21,505 nt of DNA from Pseudomonadota bacterium (GTDB lineage Bacteria > Pseudomonadota > Alphaproteobacteria > Kiloniellales > J153). The stretch lies in the NCBI GenBank assembly GCA_022572105.1, contig JACZWN010000028.1:1-21505 (forward strand), given 5' to 3'. The notes beneath the pieces are model-generated. The model was not told where the DNA came from and made no database searches. It saw only the letters and a list, made by a program, of their open reading frames with translations. Of the stretch, positions 13,470 through 19,669 are shown one piece after another; the first letter of the stretch is position 1, and each line of letters opens with the position of its first letter. Made by a program: the position numbers and the translations under genes.

Positions 13470-14396
13470 TCACGCGAAGCTGGCGCGCTCTTCGTCGATT
13501 CCGTGCGGGTCCTGGCGGATGATGACCCCGGCGCCCGGGTAGGCCGCGCGCAGCGACGCCTCGACCTCGTCGGCCACGTCGTGGGCCCGGTAGAGGCTCA
13601 AGTCGCCGTCCAGCTCGATGTGGACCTGAATGAAGGTTTTGCGCCCGGAGGCCCTGGTCCGCAGGTCGTGCATGTCGATCACGCTCGGGTGCTCGAGGAT
13701 GATCCGCCTGATGCGCGCGCGCTCCCGCTCCGGCAGCTCGCGGTCCATGAGCATGTCGAAGGCGCCGCGCGCGATCCGCCAGGCAATGATCAGGATGTAG
13801 CCGGCGATCGCGATGCCGAACAGCGGGTCGGCAATGAACCAGCCAAATTGCGAGGCCAGCAGCAGGGCGACGATGACCGCCGCGTTGACCAGGATGTCGC
13901 CGACGTAGTGGAGCGAATCGGCCTTGATGGCCACAGACCCGGTCTTGCGCACCACGTGGGCCTGGAAGCGGGTCAAGGCGAAGGTGACGGCGATCGCCAG
14001 GATCATCACGCCGATGCCCACCTCGACGTACAGGACCGGGCGCGGGGCGAACAGGCGGCGACCGGCTTCGATGACCAGGAAGATGGCGGAGCCGGCGATG
14101 AAAGCGGTCTGGCCGAGCGCGGCCAGCGGCTCGGCCTTGCCGTGACCGAAGCGGTGCTCGCGGTCGGCGGGCATGAGCGCGTAGCGCACCGCCAACAGAT
14201 TGATCATCGAGGCGGCCGCGTCGAGCAGCGAGTCGATCAGGGTCGAGAGCAGGCTGACCGAATCCGTGAACCGCCAGGCGACCAGCTTCACGACGATCAG
14301 CGTGCCCGCGACCGCCACCGAGGCATAGGTGGCCGTGCGCATGAGGCGCGCCGCCGCCGCCGGTTCCAAGCTCTGGTTCGTGACCTGGTCGCTCAT
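13470..14396 (-). CDS. Cation diffusion facilitator (FieF/YiiP-like metal efflux)
   Basis: A 308-residue inner-membrane transporter that exports divalent metal ions (Zn, Fe or Cd type) in exchange for protons. Six membrane helices are evident in residues 20-205. The metal site is complete: Asp55 and Asp59 in helix 2 (LIDSLLDAAAS) and His163 and Asp167 in helix 5 (ADSLHYVGDILVN), equivalent to Asp45/49 and His153/157 of FieF. HRFGHGKAEPLAALGQ is the conserved loop. The C-terminal cytoplasmic domain (HPSVIDMHDLRTRASGRKTFIQVHIELDG) is present. AGAGGG precedes the ATG by about nine bases. It lies 48 bp downstream of pdxH on the same strand. The exact metal cannot be told. Confidence 0.93.
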   Translation of the reverse strand: MSDQVTNQSLEPAAAARLMRTATYASVAVAGTLIVVKLVAWRFTDSVSLLSTLIDSLLDAAASMINLLAVRYALMPADREHRFGHGKAEPLAALGQTAFIAGSAIFLVIEAGRRLFAPRPVLYVEVGIGVMILAIAVTFALTRFQAHVVRKTGSVAIKADSLHYVGDILVNAAVIVALLLASQFGWFIADPLFGIAIAGYILIIAWRIARGAFDMLMDRELPERERARIRRIILEHPSVIDMHDLRTRASGRKTFIQVHIELDGDLSLYRAHDVADEVEASLRAAYPGAGVIIRQDPHGIDEERASFA

Positions 14397-14444
14397 ACCA
14401 ACCGCCCTCTCCGCGTTCGGTTCCGCGCGGCCGGTGCAACCGGG

Positions 14445-15038
14445 TCAGGGGTAGAGGCGCTCGGTCCGCCAGCCCGCGCCGTCCCGGTGATAGACCAGCC
14501 GGTCGTGGAGCCGGAACAACCCCTCCTGCCAGAACTCGATCATGAGCGGGGCGACCCGGAACCCGGACCAGTGGGGCGGCCGGGGAACCTTGCCGACCGC
14601 ATATTTCAGGCCGTATTGGGCGACCCGCTTCTCCAGCTCGAAGCGGCCTTCGAGCGGCCGCGACTGATCGCTCGCCCAGGCGCCGATGCGGGCGTCGCGC
14701 GGGCGCGAGGCGAAGTAGGCATCGGCATCGGCCTCGCTGACCTCGGTCACCTCGCCCTCGATTCGCACCTGGCGGCCGAGCGACTTCCAGTGGAACACCC
14801 AGGCCGCCTTGGGATGGGCCAGGAGCTGGCGTCCCTTGCGGCTCTGGAAATTGGTGTAGAAGACGAAACCACCCGCGTCGACCCCTTTGAGCAGGACCAT
14901 GCGCACCGACGGCATGCCGTCCTCGCCGACGGTGGCGAGCGCCCCGGCGTTGGCATCCCTGGGCTCGCGCGCCTCGGCCTCCTCGAGCCAGGCGGCGAAG
15001 GTCGCGATCGGGTCCTCGGGCGGAGTCGTGCCGAACAT
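14445..15038 (-). CDS. pdxH: Pyridoxamine/pyridoxine 5'-phosphate oxidase
   Basis: This FMN enzyme makes pyridoxal 5'-phosphate from PNP or PMP with oxygen (vitamin B6 synthesis and salvage, cytoplasm). It is 197 residues, close to the family norm (about 195-220). Visible: PSVRMVLLKGVDAGGFVFYTN, SRKGRQLLAHPKAAWVFHW, VRIEGEVTEVSEADADAYFA, SRPRDARIGAWASDQS, PPHWSGFRVAP and the C-terminal RLHDRLVYHRDGAGWRTERL with final YP. The start at 15038 gives the usual short N-terminus; the ribosome site is weak (GAGG only two bases ahead). It is divergent from the lipoprotein gene and heads the minus-strand group with the CDF gene. Confidence 0.96.
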   Translation of the reverse strand: MFGTTPPEDPIATFAAWLEEAEAREPRDANAGALATVGEDGMPSVRMVLLKGVDAGGFVFYTNFQSRKGRQLLAHPKAAWVFHWKSLGRQVRIEGEVTEVSEADADAYFASRPRDARIGAWASDQSRPLEGRFELEKRVAQYGLKYAVGKVPRPPHWSGFRVAPLMIEFWQEGLFRLHDRLVYHRDGAGWRTERLYP

Positions 15039-15125
15039 TGCCTCGGATTCGGGCCGATTTCGGGGTCGGGTGCAATAACGGCCCGCACCATATCGCGCGA
15101 TCCGGGGCCGGGAAAGCGCAAAGCC

Positions 15126-15147
15126 GGCGGCCCGGTGGCGGCCCGGT
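15126..15147. repeat. 11-bp exact tandem duplication
   Basis: GGCGGCCCGGT occurs twice head to tail (15126-15136, 15137-15147) in the gap between the divergent pdxH and lipoprotein genes. No function is evident. Confidence 0.7.
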
Positions 15148-15175
15148 CCGCTTCGCTTTGCCGGCGGGGATAAAT

Positions 15176-15212
15176 TTGTTAACTTCCTCGTATAACATTC
15201 TGAGCTTATATT
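15176..15212 (+). promoter_or_regulatory. AT-rich probable promoter of the lipoprotein gene
   Basis: A locally AT-rich stretch contains TTGTTA, TATAAC (15191-15196) and TATATT (15207-15212) about 45-80 bases before the ATG at 15258. The hexamers lack standard spacing with a -35 element, so only the region, not the exact promoter, is proposed. Confidence 0.35.
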
Positions 15213-15257
15213 GGGCACGACAATGTGTCCGATCGATCCTTGAGAGAGGAAGACACC

Positions 15258-15731
15258 ATGAGACTTAAAACCGTGCTCGCCGCAACGCTGATCGCCCTGA
15301 TGACCGCGGCCTGCGCCCAGAACGGCCAATACGGCACGAAACAGACCATCGGCGCCCTGGGCGGCGCGGCGGCGGGCGGCCTGCTCGGCGCCCAGATGGG
15401 CAAGGGCAGCGGCAAGTTGGCGGCGACCGCGGCCGGCGTCCTGATCGGCGCCCTGATCGGCAGCGAGATCGGCCGCAGCATGGACGAGGTCGACCGCATG
15501 AAGGCCGAGCAAGCCTACAGCCAAGCGTCCACCGCGCCGATCGGCGAGACGATCGCCTGGGACAACCCGAATACCGGGAATTCCGGTACCGTCGTGGCGA
15601 TCCGCGAGGGCACCAAGAGCAGCGGCGAGTACTGCCGCGAGTTCCAGCAGACCGTGGTCATCGGCGGGCGCCAGGAGGACGCCTACGGCGTCGCCTGCCG
15701 GCAGCCCGACGGCTCCTGGAAGATCCAGTAG
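15258..15731 (+). CDS. 17 kDa surface antigen-like lipoprotein with glycine zipper
   Basis: A 157-residue outer-membrane lipoprotein candidate. The signal peptide MRLKTVLAATLIALMTAAC ends in a lipobox with Cys19 as the likely lipid-bearing residue. Residues 32-75 (IGALGGAAAGGLLGAQMG, then AGVLIGALIGSEIG) form the glycine-zipper 2TM pattern of the rickettsial 17 kDa antigen/SlyB group. The C-terminal domain holds TIAWDNPNTGNSGTVVAIRE and YCREFQQTVVIGG, then ACRQPDGSWKIQ, the usual end of this family with its two cysteines. GAGAGAGGA lies about eight bases ahead of the ATG. It is a single gene, divergent from pdxH and 190 bp ahead of the dnaJ-like gene. Such proteins are structural or envelope-stress related; no enzyme role is expected. 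Confidence 0.9.
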   Translation: MRLKTVLAATLIALMTAACAQNGQYGTKQTIGALGGAAAGGLLGAQMGKGSGKLAATAAGVLIGALIGSEIGRSMDEVDRMKAEQAYSQASTAPIGETIAWDNPNTGNSGTVVAIREGTKSSGEYCREFQQTVVIGGRQEDAYGVACRQPDGSWKIQ

Positions 15732-15850
15732 CGCGCCGGCGTCCACCTGTCGCGGTCGGCGCGGCCGGCCGGGCGGCGCGGGGTGCCCCTTATCGGCGTC
15801 CCGCGGCTTTCGCTCGATCCGCGGGCGGGCCCGGCCGCAAGGCCGTTCCA

Positions 15851-15881
15851 GGGGATCGCCGCCCGGGGATCGCCGCCCGGG
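15851..15881. repeat. 14-bp tandem duplication upstream of the dnaJ-like gene
   Basis: A unit of 14 bases (GGGGATCGCCGCCC) is repeated exactly (15851-15864, 15865-15878), plus three further matching bases. The end of the second copy forms the GGGAG Shine-Dalgarno-like site of a small leader ORF at 15890. Confidence 0.75.
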
Positions 15882-15889
15882 AGTTGGCC

Positions 15890-15925
15890 ATGACACGCGG
15901 CGCGCTTCGTAACAGATCGCGATGA
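15890..15925 (+). CDS. Possible 11-residue leader peptide overlapping the dnaJ-like start
   Basis: ATG at 15890 opens a frame encoding MTRGALRNRSR and ends with TGA at 15923-15925, overlapping the next start as ATGA. GGGAG (15879-15883) is six bases ahead, a better ribosome site than that of the dnaJ-like gene itself. The arrangement would allow translational coupling. It is short and very basic, and there is no proof of expression. Confidence 0.35.
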   Translation: MTRGALRNRSR

Positions 15926-16830
15926 CCGATCCCTACAAGACCCTGGGGGTGGAACGCGGCGCCGGCGCCGACGAGATCAAGCGCGCCTACCGCGATCTGG
16001 CCAAGAAGCTGCACCCGGACCTCAACCCGGGCAACAGCCGGATCGAGCAGAAATTCAAGGAGGTCTCGCACGCCTACAGCATCCTGGGCGATGCGGACAA
16101 GCGCCGGCGCTTCGACCGCGGCGAGATCGACGCCAGCGGCCAGGCGACCGGCTGGAAGGGCGGCTTCTACCGGGATCACGCCCAACGCGGCCAGGGCAGC
16201 AAGTACCGCCCCTTCGATTTCGGCGCCGACCTCAACGTCGAGGACATCGTCTCGGAGCTGTTCGGCGGCCGCGGCCGCAAGGCGCGCCGGCGCGGCGCGG
16301 ACGTCTCCTACACCGCGCCGGTCGATTTCCTGGACGCCGCCACGGGCGCCAAGAAGCGCATCCGCCTGTCCGACGGCAAGGTGCTGGACATCAAGGTCCC
16401 GGCCGGCACCGAAGACCACCAGACCTTGCGCCTCAAAGGCCAGGGCATGGCCGGCCATGGCGGCGGAGCGGCCGGCGACGCCTTTGTCGAGGTGCATATC
16501 GAGCCGCACCCCTATTTCACGCGCAAGGACAACGACGTGCACCTGGAGCTGCCGGTGACGCTCCAAGAGGCCGTGCTCGGCGCCACCATCACGGTGCCCA
16601 CCATTCACGGCAAGGTCTCCATGAAGATCCCGCCGGGCTCGAACACGGGCGCGACGCTGCGCCTCAAGGGCAAGGGCATCGTCGAGCGTAAGGGCGGGAA
16701 AAAGGGCGACCAGTACGTCAAACTCAAGGTCACGCTGCCCGAGCGGCCGGACAAGGAGCTCAAGGATTTCGTCGAGCGCTGGGGCAAGGACCATGGCTAC
16801 GACCCACGCCGCAAGGCGGGAATCGACTGA
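15922..16830 (+). CDS. DnaJ-class co-chaperone, CbpA-like
   Basis: A 302-residue Hsp40 that would deliver unfolded proteins to DnaK and stimulate its ATPase, in the cytoplasm. The J domain is at residues 1-67 (DPYKTLGVERGAGADEIKRA, His31-Pro-Asp33, YSILGDADKRRRFDRGEID). A glycine-containing linker follows. There is no CxxCxGxG zinc-finger region, so it is the class B/CbpA type. The two C-terminal peptide-binding beta domains are at about 127-285 (DVSYTAPVDFLDAATGAKKR and DVHLELPVTLQEAVLGATIT). Length fits CbpA (about 306). The next gene is a CbpM-like modulator nine bases later, which strongly supports the CbpA assignment. The ribosome site is weak; a short leader ORF overlaps the start by four bases. 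Confidence 0.93.
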   Translation: MTDPYKTLGVERGAGADEIKRAYRDLAKKLHPDLNPGNSRIEQKFKEVSHAYSILGDADKRRRFDRGEIDASGQATGWKGGFYRDHAQRGQGSKYRPFDFGADLNVEDIVSELFGGRGRKARRRGADVSYTAPVDFLDAATGAKKRIRLSDGKVLDIKVPAGTEDHQTLRLKGQGMAGHGGGAAGDAFVEVHIEPHPYFTRKDNDVHLELPVTLQEAVLGATITVPTIHGKVSMKIPPGSNTGATLRLKGKGIVERKGGKKGDQYVKLKVTLPERPDKELKDFVERWGKDHGYDPRRKAGID

Positions 16831-16839
16831 GGCGCGCGC

Positions 16840-17187
16840 ATGCTGGCGAGCTTCGAGAAGGTGGTGAGCGAGATCGGGATGGACGAGGCGGAGCTCGCCG
16901 CCTGGGTCAAACAGGGCTGGGTCCTGCCGGTCGAGGAGAAAGGCCGGTTTCTGTTCGACGAAGCCGACGTCGCGCGGGTCCGCCTGATCGCCGAGTTGCG
17001 CCGCGACCTGGGGGTTAACGACGAGGCCGTGCCGGTGGTCCTGCGCCTGCTCGACCAAGTCTACGCCCTGCGCAAGGCGCTCGGCGACCTGAACGGCGCG
17101 ATCCAGGCCCTGCCCAAGGACTTCCGCGCGCGGCTGAAGTCGGAACTGCAAAAGGCGTCGGAGAGCTCCCAGCCGTCCCGGGAATAA
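16840..17187 (+). CDS. CbpM-like chaperone modulator (MerR-type helix-turn-helix)
   Basis: A 115-residue cytoplasmic protein. Residues 14-55 (MDEAELAAWVKQGWVLPVEE, then FLFDEADVARVRLIAELRRDLGV) show the winged-helix/MerR-like shape of CbpM, which binds the J domain of CbpA and inhibits it. The rest (AVPVVLRLLDQVYALRKALGDLNGAIQAL) is a helical, leucine-rich segment. Size is close to E. coli CbpM (101 residues). It starts nine bases after the dnaJ-like stop, a conserved pairing; a terminator-like hairpin overlaps its stop codon. Whether it inhibits the co-chaperone or binds DNA cannot be told from sequence. Confidence 0.85.
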   Translation: MLASFEKVVSEIGMDEAELAAWVKQGWVLPVEEKGRFLFDEADVARVRLIAELRRDLGVNDEAVPVVLRLLDQVYALRKALGDLNGAIQALPKDFRARLKSELQKASESSQPSRE

Positions 17188-17216
17188 GCCGCGGCCCGGT
17201 TCACGGCTCGCGGCTT
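17186..17216 (+). terminator. Terminator between convergent cbpM-like and yihY-like genes
   Basis: AAGCCGCG (17186-17193) pairs with CGCGGCTT (17209-17216) around a 15-base loop, with the T run continuing TTCT. The hairpin starts within the stop codon of the CbpM-like gene and extends into the last codons of the opposing gene. The T run is short, so efficiency is uncertain. Confidence 0.5.
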
Positions 17217-18490
17217 TTCTCCGGCTCCGAAGTTTCGGCGAACAGGGCGCCCAGGCTGTGGCGCATCGGCGCATCGGCGGCCGCGGCCAGTTCCTCGACG
17301 GCGGCCCGGGCCGCCGGCTCCCAATCCACGCCGGGGGCGAGGCCGAGGTGGAGCACCTCGGCCAGGTCCGCGATCGTCACGCTGTCCAGATTGCGCGCGA
17401 GATTCCAGCGGCCACCGAGCGCGCGGGCGACGTAACCGGCGCGACGAAGTTGGCGCAGGGTGACGTCGACCTCGCCCGGGGTAGCCGGCAGCCCCCGCCC
17501 GAGGCGCCCTTCGCGCGGCTTGACGCCCGTGCGGCGCGCCGCCACGAGCCGGGCCAAAAGACTCAACGCCAGCGCCAGGCGCGCGCCGGGGCCGGCGATG
17601 GCGCGCCCGCGCGCCTTGGCCGTATGCCACTCCGGCATGGCCGCCGCGACCTCGGCGCCGAACAGTGCCGCCGTCCAGGCCAGGTACATCCAGATCAGGA
17701 ACACCGGGATCGCCGCCAGCGCGCCGTAGATCATCTCGTAGGAGGAGAAGTGCGCCAGAAACAGGCCGAAAGCCTTCTTCAGCAGCTCGAACATGAGCGC
17801 CGCAACCAGCCCGCCCGCCAAGGCGTGCCACGGCCGCACCGCGCGGTTCGGCACCACGAAGTACAGAAGGGCGAAACCGAAGACGGCGAGCGCGAGAGAA
17901 AGCAGCCACGAGAGGTCGAGCAGCCCGTTCCCGATGGCCCCGGCGCCGAACCACTCGACCGCCGCGAAGGCGTAGCCCGAAAGCGACAAGGAGGCACCGA
18001 TGAGCACGGGACCAAACGCCAGCACCGCCCAATAGATCGCGAATCTGAGCGCCAGCGGCCGCGGCTCGGCGACCCGCCAGACGGCGTTGATCGCGCCGCT
18101 GACGTTGGCCATGAGCAGAATCGCCGCGACCGCCAGGAAAGCGAGGCCGGGTCCGGTCATCCGGCTGGCGTTCTCGACGAAGGTGGCCAGTTGCTCGCTG
18201 GCCTCGGCGCCCGCCTCCGGCACCAGGGTCCGGAGCACGAAGGCCTGCACGTCGCCGCGCCAGGTCTCGAGGGCCGGGACCCCGGCGAGCACCGCCAAAC
18301 CGATGGCGAAAAGCGGCACGATGGCCAGGAGCGAGACGTAGCTGAGACCGGCCGCCTGGAGCGGGCAGCCATCGGCCAGGTAGCGGCGCGCCGCGTAGCC
18401 GAAGAAGCGGCCGAGCCGTCCGGCCGTGAAGGCGTAGCGCCGCCAGGTGACGGCGCGCCGTCTCCAGCGGTCGATCCGAATCCCTGCCAT
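17201..18490 (-). CDS. YihY/BrkB family inner-membrane protein
   Basis: A 429-residue membrane protein. Family marks: YLADGCPLQAAGLSYVSLLAIVPLFAI near residue 40, MTGPGLAFLAVAAILLMANV, INAVWRV, WAVLAFGPVLIGASL, YFVVPNRAVRPWHALAGGLV and SSYEMIYGALAAIPVFLIWMYLAWTAALFGAEVAAA. Six helices span residues 30-290. E. coli YihY has 290 residues; the extra 140 here are cytoplasmic, with a winged-helix-like part (GEVDVTLRQLRRAGYVARAL, then WNLARNLDSVTIADLAEVL). The family was once called RNase BN in error, and its function is unknown (possibly export or envelope-related). The start at 18490 is taken because the protein-like text begins at MAGIRIDRWRRRA; no good ribosome site is visible. It is divergent from fabI. 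Confidence 0.88.
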   Translation of the reverse strand: MAGIRIDRWRRRAVTWRRYAFTAGRLGRFFGYAARRYLADGCPLQAAGLSYVSLLAIVPLFAIGLAVLAGVPALETWRGDVQAFVLRTLVPEAGAEASEQLATFVENASRMTGPGLAFLAVAAILLMANVSGAINAVWRVAEPRPLALRFAIYWAVLAFGPVLIGASLSLSGYAFAAVEWFGAGAIGNGLLDLSWLLSLALAVFGFALLYFVVPNRAVRPWHALAGGLVAALMFELLKKAFGLFLAHFSSYEMIYGALAAIPVFLIWMYLAWTAALFGAEVAAAMPEWHTAKARGRAIAGPGARLALALSLLARLVAARRTGVKPREGRLGRGLPATPGEVDVTLRQLRRAGYVARALGGRWNLARNLDSVTIADLAEVLHLGLAPGVDWEPAARAAVEELAAAADAPMRHSLGALFAETSEPEKSREP

Positions 18491-18586
18491 GGCCCCATGA
18501 TACGGCAGAAACCGGGCCGCGGCGGGCAAAAACCCGGGGTCCCGGCGAGCCCGGACGGCGGACGCCCTACCGCCGCCCCGGCGGTT

Positions 18587-18614
18587 TTGACCCGCTCCGC
18601 CTTTGGTGTAGGAT
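18587..18614 (+). promoter_or_regulatory. Probable sigma-70 promoter of fabI
   Basis: TTGACC (18587-18592, 5/6 match) and TAGGAT (18609-18614, 4/6 match) are 16 bases apart. Transcription would start near 18621, giving a leader of about 65 bases that contains the imperfect triple repeat and ends at the ATG at 18687. It is the best promoter match in the window. Confidence 0.5.
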
Positions 18615-18619
18615 GCCGC

Positions 18620-18664
18620 CCGACTCTGCGGGGGCCCGATTCTTAGGGGCCGACTCTTCGGGGA
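18620..18664. repeat. Three imperfect direct repeats in the fabI leader
   Basis: Three neighbouring copies of about 15 bases share the pattern CCGAYTCTNNGGGG: CCGACTCTGCGGGGG (18620-18634), CCGATTCTTAGGGG (18636-18649) and CCGACTCTTCGGGG (18650-18663). They lie just after the predicted transcription start of fabI. They could be regulator binding sites or old slippage copies. Confidence 0.55.
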
Positions 18665-18686
18665 ACACTCGCCAGCGAGGGGATGC

Positions 18687-19526
18687 ATGACCGAGATCGA
18701 ACCGCTCATGGCGGGCAAGCGCGGCCTGATCATGGGGGTCGCCAACGACCGCTCGATCGCCTGGGGCATCGCCTCGAACGTGCACGCGCACGGCGCCGAG
18801 CTGGCGTTCACCTACCAGGGCGGCCCGCTGGAGAAGCGGGTCCGGCCGCTCGCCGCATCGGTCGGCTCGGACATCGTGATGCCGTGCGATGTCACCGACG
18901 ACGACAGCATCGACGCGGTGTTCGCGGCCATCGGCGAGCGTTGGGGCCGGCTCGACTTCCTGGTCCACGCCATCGCCTACGCCGACAAGGAGGAGTTGAA
19001 GGGCAAATACGTCGACACCTCTCGGGACAACTTCGTCAAGAGCCTGGACATCTCCTGCTATTCCTTCACCGCCCTGGCGCGGCGCGCGGTGCCGCTCATG
19101 ACCGACGGCGGCAGCCTGCTGACGCTGACCTACTACGGCGCCGAGCGGGTCATGCCGCACTACAACGTCATGGGCATAGCCAAGGCCGCGCTCGAGGCCA
19201 GTGTGCGCTATCTGGCCGCCGACCTGGGCGAGCAGAACATCCGGGTCAACGCCATCTCGGCCGGACCGATCAAGACGCTGGCGGCCTCGGGCATCGGCGA
19301 TTTCCGCTATATCCTGAAGTGGAACGAGTACAACTCGCCGCTGCACCGCAACGTCGACACCGACCAGGTCGGCGACTCGGCGCTGTACCTGCTCTCCGAC
19401 CTGTCCAGCGCGGTCACCGGCGAGGTGCTTCACGTGGACTCCGGCTATCACGTGGTCGGCATGATGTCGACCCAGGCCGCCCCCGAGGTCGCCGAGTTGC
19501 TGCTCAACTTCTCGGCGCAGTCTTAG
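18687..19526 (+). CDS. fabI: Enoyl-[acyl-carrier-protein] reductase (NADH), FabI type
   Basis: FabI reduces trans-2-enoyl-ACP with NADH, the last step of each fatty-acid elongation cycle (FAS II, cytoplasm). It is 279 residues, close to the family norm. The N-terminus LMAGKRGLIMGVANDRSIAW is the hallmark cofactor site. Active-site residues are Tyr149, Tyr159 and Lys166 (YYGAERVMPHYNVMGIAK), matching Tyr146, Tyr156 and Lys163 of E. coli FabI with the Tyr-x6-Lys spacing. The C-terminus has SAGPIKTLAASGI and TGEVLHVDSGYHVVGM. AGGGG lies about four bases ahead of the ATG; another ATG at 18683 is out of frame. A good promoter is upstream, and aroC follows after 143 bp, a common neighbourhood in alphaproteobacteria. 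Confidence 0.97.
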   Translation: MTEIEPLMAGKRGLIMGVANDRSIAWGIASNVHAHGAELAFTYQGGPLEKRVRPLAASVGSDIVMPCDVTDDDSIDAVFAAIGERWGRLDFLVHAIAYADKEELKGKYVDTSRDNFVKSLDISCYSFTALARRAVPLMTDGGSLLTLTYYGAERVMPHYNVMGIAKAALEASVRYLAADLGEQNIRVNAISAGPIKTLAASGIGDFRYILKWNEYNSPLHRNVDTDQVGDSALYLLSDLSSAVTGEVLHVDSGYHVVGMMSTQAAPEVAELLLNFSAQS

Positions 19527-19528
19527 GG

Positions 19529-19583
19529 GCGCGCGCCACCGGGGTCCATGATCCGCGATCGGCCCTCGCCCTTTGGCGCGCGC
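19529..19583. repeat. 9-bp GC inverted repeat in the fabI-aroC spacer
   Basis: GCGCGCGCC (19529-19537) and its reverse complement GGCGCGCGC (19575-19583) are 37 bases apart, just after the fabI stop. They could form a stable long-loop hairpin in the transcript; no T run follows. The GATC-CGC-GATC palindrome lies within the loop. Confidence 0.4.
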
Positions 19584-19640
19584 GGGGTGACGTCGACATA
19601 AGCGAACCTGTTGAAGGGCGAAGGCCTGTCGACGGATCGA

Positions 19641-19668
19641 GCAGGCACGAAACGGCAGGCACCAAACG
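19641..19668. repeat. 14-bp tandem duplication directly before aroC
   Basis: GCAGGCACGAAACG (19641-19654) is followed by GCAGGCACCAAACG (19655-19668), 13 of 14 identical, ending one base before the aroC start codon at 19670. The region where a Shine-Dalgarno site should lie is thus made of the repeat, and only the weak GCAGG is present. Confidence 0.7.
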
Positions 19669-19669
19669 A

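Noticed and set aside
13503..15173. 556-codon plus-strand frame across the CDF and pdxH genes
   Set aside because: It is antisense to two well-supported genes and shows only codon-bias artefact composition.
12922..15198. 758-codon minus-strand frame that could look like one large protein
   Set aside because: Only its last 126 codons (12922-13302) are protein-like; the rest is the wrong frame of the CDF and pdxH genes.
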